Assembly (NCBI GenBank): GCA_026418015.1
Contig: JAOACE010000013.1
Span: forward strand, 310,001-374,000
Length of the DNA stretch: 64,000 nt
Direction of reading: 5' to 3'
Origin: Leptospiraceae bacterium
Lineage (GTDB): Bacteria; Spirochaetota; Leptospiria; Leptospirales; Leptonemataceae
The notes under the pieces are model-generated. The model made no database searches, was not told the origin of the DNA, and saw only the letters and a program-made list of their open reading frames with translations. A program made the position numbers and the translations under genes. This document shows positions 61,127-64,000 of this stretch, piece by piece (position 1 is the stretch's first letter; the number at the start of each line of letters is the position of its first letter).

Positions 61127-62542
61127 TTATGCACCTAAAAGTGCTCCACCACAAACGCGAATCACTTGACCAGTAATTCCATAACTACCTGGTGAAATCA
61201 AAAATGTAATTAATTGACCAACATCTTCTGGAAGTCCACCCTGAGATAGATTACTTAACCTTCTGCCAGCCTCTTTTACAAATAATGGCAACACAGCTGT
61301 CATTTTTGTTTCGATAAATCCAGGAGCAACAGCATTAACAGTAATACCTCTTTTTCCTACTTGTTCAGAGAGATGCTTAACAAAACCAATCAATGCTGCC
61401 TTAGTTAAGGAATAATTGGTCTGTCCAAAATTACCAGCAATTCCAGAAATAGAAGATAGACATACAATATGACTAAAATCATCCAATACATTATCCAATA
61501 GTGATTTATTTAATCCCAATATTGCTTTTAAATTTACTTGTAAGACTTGATCCCATTGTTCTTCTTTCATATTCGCGATAGTCTTATCGCGTGTTATACC
61601 AGCATTATGAACAACACCATCTAATTTTCCGAATTTTTCTTTGATTTTATCAGTAATCCTTGCGTAAGATTCAGGATCCATTAAATCATCCAATATGGGA
61701 TATCCATTTAAACGTTCTGCAACTTTTCCTAAATCTTCGCCTGCTAAAGGGTGATCCAATAATATTACATTTGCTCCTTCTTGTGCAATCAACTCCGCAG
61801 TTTTTTCTCCAATTCCTCTCGCCGCACCAGTTATTAAAATATTTTTTCTATCAAGTGAGCGATAAAATGGGATTTCTTTGGGAGCTTTAGCTAAATTCGA
61901 CACCCTAAAAACTTGATTATCTACAAATGCAGAAAGTTCAGACAATATAAACCTTACAACGCCTTCGATTCGCTCTTCTGCTTTTTCGCGTACATAAATA
62001 ATGTTTGCTGTGCTACCTTTTTTTCCGATTTCTTTAGCAATACTTCTTGTAAATCCCTCTAATCCTTTTGAACACACAGCTCCTTCGATTGTTTTTTGAT
62101 CTTCTTCTGCTTTTGCAATAATCAAGATTCGTCCGTTAGATGCAAGTTTTCGAATGTTGTTATGGAAAAAATAATAGATAGATTTTAATTCATCTGGATT
62201 TTGTATTCCTGTTGCATCAAACACCAATGCATGATATTTTTCTTGTTCTTGTAAAAATATACCCCCTATGCCTTTTCTAATCTCTTCGTATATGGAACGT
62301 ACTTGTTGTTCTATAGAAGGATCGATATAAATTTGAGCACCAGCTTTTAAAAGTGTAGTTGCTAATATATCTTGGACAATTGTTTTTCCATAACCACCAA
62401 CGTTGATTTTTTTATCTTCTAATATTCTTTCTTTCCATGGTCCTTTATAGCGTTTTAAAATTGGTGGAAGTGGAATACCTATGGACGTTGCAATTTGTTT
62501 TGTTAAGGGATTTTTTTCTAATTCTAGTAATATATCATTCAT
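61127..62542 (-). CDS. High-molecular-weight FabG (FabG4-type) reductase
   Basis: 3-oxoacyl reductase with two Rossmann domains. The N-terminal ~210 residues are a degenerate, flavodoxin-like domain (GGYGKTIVQDILATTLLKAGAQIYI, YHALVFDATGIQNPDELKSIY). The C-terminal ~260 residues are a full short-chain dehydrogenase: ILITGAARGIGEKTAELI, VHNAGITRDKTIANM, catalytic Ser/Tyr/Lys in CLSSISGIAGNFGQTNYSLTKAALIGF. 471 residues match the mycobacterial FabG4 size. Strong AAAGGAGG upstream. It probably uses CoA esters and NAD(H) in degradation. Its stop overlaps the upstream end of the thiolase frame, and translation is likely coupled. Confidence 0.9.
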   Translation of the reverse strand: MNDILLELEKNPLTKQIATSIGIPLPPILKRYKGPWKERILEDKKINVGGYGKTIVQDILATTLLKAGAQIYIDPSIEQQVRSIYEEIRKGIGGIFLQEQEKYHALVFDATGIQNPDELKSIYYFFHNNIRKLASNGRILIIAKAEEDQKTIEGAVCSKGLEGFTRSIAKEIGKKGSTANIIYVREKAEERIEGVVRFILSELSAFVDNQVFRVSNLAKAPKEIPFYRSLDRKNILITGAARGIGEKTAELIAQEGANVILLDHPLAGEDLGKVAERLNGYPILDDLMDPESYARITDKIKEKFGKLDGVVHNAGITRDKTIANMKEEQWDQVLQVNLKAILGLNKSLLDNVLDDFSHIVCLSSISGIAGNFGQTNYSLTKAALIGFVKHLSEQVGKRGITVNAVAPGFIETKMTAVLPLFVKEAGRRLSNLSQGGLPEDVGQLITFLISPGSYGITGQVIRVCGGALLGA

Positions 62543-62554
62543 TTTAGTCCTCCT

Positions 62555-63496
62555 TTATTCTTTTGTTTTAAAATTTCCTACTAAATAAGCTCTTGCTAAT
62601 TTTGCGTCTGCTAAATAAAAATGATTGTTTTCTCGTAGGTAATATAGTTTAGGTTTTGCTGGTAAGAGTAATGGTTTAGTAAATTTAATTTCTATTTCTT
62701 TGATTTTAGAAACATTCCCAGCAAAAAGGTTATTATTGATTGCCTCTATACTAAATGCAGAAGATGCAAATCCATGTAAAATCACTCTTTTAAATCCCAT
62801 CATGTTTGCATAAGGTTCTAACCAATGTACTGGATTAACATCACCGCTTAGAAGACTATAATTTAATCCAGTATTCGATGGGAAATTAAAGCTTGCTATT
62901 TCTTTTGCTTCGAAAGGTACAACATATTCTTGTACTGTTTTTTTTTTCTTTTCTGATGTATTAGATTTCTCTTTTTTGGGTAATCGAAGTAATGTTGTTA
63001 GATATGCAATCAATGCTTCTTTCGAGGTTTCTGTTTCCGAAACCACTTTGGTAGTAAAATATAGTATATTGTTCTTTTCTTCTATTTTTTGTAATTGTGC
63101 TTTTACATAGATTTTTTCGTTTCTTGGGATTGGTCCATTGATTTCTGCTTTATAGCCAGCATTCATAATTTCTATAAAGTTAAAAGGTAAATCGCTTAAC
63201 GCCCTTTCTATAACAGGAAAAGCCCATTGGGGGAAGAAATGAAAAGGAACTTCCCCCTTATAAGCAGCAACATTCGCTTTTAGAAATTTTAAGTAATCAT
63301 CGATCAATTTGTTAGAACGCGACTGTAGAACTTGATAATATTCTGGAAATGTTTTTTGCAGCAATTCTTCGATGTTTACTTTTTTATCTCTTGATTGAGT
63401 TAATCCCTGAATCGCGGCATGTCCAATGGACTTCAACACATCAACTTGTTCTAACAAATATAATGGTGACACATTAGGTATTTTTATCAACTCCAT
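62555..63496 (-). CDS. MaoC-type hotdog enoyl-CoA hydratase (HtdX-like)
   Basis: 313 residues with two hotdog units. The C-terminal unit carries the hydratase-2 motif: LNYSLLSGDVNPVHWLEPYANMMGFKRVILHGFASSAFSIEAI, with the catalytic Asp and His in order. The N-terminal unit (VPFHFFPQWAFPVIERALSDLPF, GYKAEINGPIPRNEKIYVKAQL) is degenerate, as in fungal/mycobacterial R-hydratases. Makes (R)-3-hydroxyacyl-CoA for the FabG enzyme downstream. GAGGAG before the ATG; 12 bases to the FabG gene. Confidence 0.88.
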   Translation of the reverse strand: MELIKIPNVSPLYLLEQVDVLKSIGHAAIQGLTQSRDKKVNIEELLQKTFPEYYQVLQSRSNKLIDDYLKFLKANVAAYKGEVPFHFFPQWAFPVIERALSDLPFNFIEIMNAGYKAEINGPIPRNEKIYVKAQLQKIEEKNNILYFTTKVVSETETSKEALIAYLTTLLRLPKKEKSNTSEKKKKTVQEYVVPFEAKEIASFNFPSNTGLNYSLLSGDVNPVHWLEPYANMMGFKRVILHGFASSAFSIEAINNNLFAGNVSKIKEIEIKFTKPLLLPAKPKLYYLRENNHFYLADAKLARAYLVGNFKTKE

Positions 63497-63509
63497 AAAA
63501 AATACTCCT

Positions 63510-64000
63510 CTATGCTACTCTAATTCTATCCATATGGTTTGATAATTCTCTTAGAATTCTATCTCCCAATGTAGTTATTTCTCGATAGTTTGCTTCTACA
63601 CGTAATTCAGCTTTTTCTAAATACTTAAAGAATAATTCTTCTCTTTCTGGATATCTAATTGCTTGGCTTAATAAAATCTTACAGATTGCTTTATCTACAA
63701 GAATTTTTGTTAATCTTTCTGCATGCAGTAGAGAAGGAGCAAAATCTCTTTTTGGATCCCAATTAGAAGTTATAACATTTACCCATCTTTCTACGGGAAT
63801 ATCTTTTAATGTGGTGATTTTTAAAGCAGCTACCCTTGCTAACAATAAGAGTAATACATCATAAGCAATTATTTCTAGTTTTGCTACCCTTCTTACGCGT
63901 GGATCAGGATTGATTAATGCTTTGGATCTTGCAGCAATATATTTTTGTATAAAACTTTGTGGTTCTCTTATGATCTCCATCATTGAATCTTTCATAGCCA
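63510..64000 (-). CDS. Helical protein, probably C-terminal part of an acyl-CoA dehydrogenase
   Basis: The frame is open to the window edge. An internal ATG at 63995 would give 162 residues, but the real start may lie outside. All helix, with DPRVRRVAKLEIIAYDVLLLLLARVAAL, ERLTKILVDKAICKILLSQ and YPEREELFFKYLEKAELRVEANYREI. It resembles the extra helical tail of large FadE5-type dehydrogenases more than a free protein. The operon order (dehydrogenase, MaoC, FabG4, thiolase) supports this. No flavin-binding part is visible here, so the assignment is an inference from position. It precedes the MaoC gene by 13 bases. Confidence 0.5.
   Translation of the reverse strand, partial: AMKDSMMEIIREPQSFIQKYIAARSKALINPDPRVRRVAKLEIIAYDVLLLLLARVAALKITTLKDIPVERWVNVITSNWDPKRDFAPSLLHAERLTKILVDKAICKILLSQAIRYPEREELFFKYLEKAELRVEANYREITTLGDRILRELSNHMDRIRVA

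Noticed and set aside
1-64000. CRISPR arrays, tRNA, rRNA, transposons or prophage
   Set aside because: No regularly spaced repeats, cloverleaf sequences, transposases or phage genes were seen in the intergenic gaps, all of which are short.

Overview
The window is AT-rich (roughly one-third G+C by eye) chromosomal DNA that is almost entirely coding. I see no rRNA, tRNA, CRISPR array, insertion sequence or phage gene, and no stretch over 300 bases lacks a gene. The gene set points to a spirochaete of the Leptospirales type, or a close low-GC relative. The clues are a yajC-X-secD-secF operon with one small extra gene, a candidate FcpA-type flagellar sheath protein, a DUF2225 protein, CarD beside a PIN/TRAM protein, lipoproteins with loose spirochaete-like lipoboxes, outer-membrane barrels, heptose genes, and a fatty-acid gene set. 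This placement rests on gene content read by eye, not on a phylogeny.

Layout. 1-5 kb: Sec accessory operon (yajC, small gene, secD, secF) running into ribD. 5-8 kb: membrane metallophosphoesterase, lipoprotein lipase, and hsp20 behind a sigma-54-like promoter. 8-11.5 kb, minus strand: glycosyltransferase 9, a probable lipoprotein, folK and a DnaC-like ATPase in overlapping frames. 11.5-19 kb: the FcpA-like gene with a sigma-28-like promoter, an App1-type phosphatase, a histone-deacetylase-fold hydrolase, a DegT aminotransferase, a TrmH-type methyltransferase, a ParB-like protein and PlsC. 19-26 kb: a pabB-pabC fusion, gcvH-gcvPA-gcvPB (gcvT lies alone at 45 kb), an MNT/HEPN pair and a thioesterase. 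26-31 kb: an orphan subtilase-prodomain protein, a GH18 protein, a di-haem peroxidase and a second gene with a sigma-28-like promoter. 30-36 kb: DUF2225, truA, envelope proteins, DUF309, purE-purK. 36-46 kb: a membrane-bound LuxR-type regulator, gyrA, PIN/TRAM, carD, thiolase, prfB, gcvT. 46-54 kb: prmA, a 590-residue unknown, panE, gmhB, queC-queD. 54-56.7 kb: a three-gene envelope operon in which one gene is the fusion of domains found separately in the other two. 56.8-64 kb: a lipid operon (acyl-CoA dehydrogenase tail?, MaoC hydratase, high-molecular-weight FabG, thiolase, CoA-transferase, unknown), running off the right edge.

How the parts work together. The lipid operon has the order of the mycobacterial fadE5/fadA2/fabG4/htdX group and would run a beta-oxidation-like cycle, with a CoA-transferase at the end. 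The gcv genes, folK, pabBC and purE/K together cover one-carbon and folate metabolism. The heptose and envelope genes fit an LPS-bearing outer membrane.

Two regulatory patterns stand out. Several genes have a recognisable -35/-10 promoter whose -10 box ends only 6-9 bases before the start codon, so they are probably leaderless. Others (hsp20, both thiolases, FabG, MaoC, CoA-transferase, peroxidase, DUF2225) carry strong Shine-Dalgarno sequences. There are also candidate sigma-54 and sigma-28 promoters.
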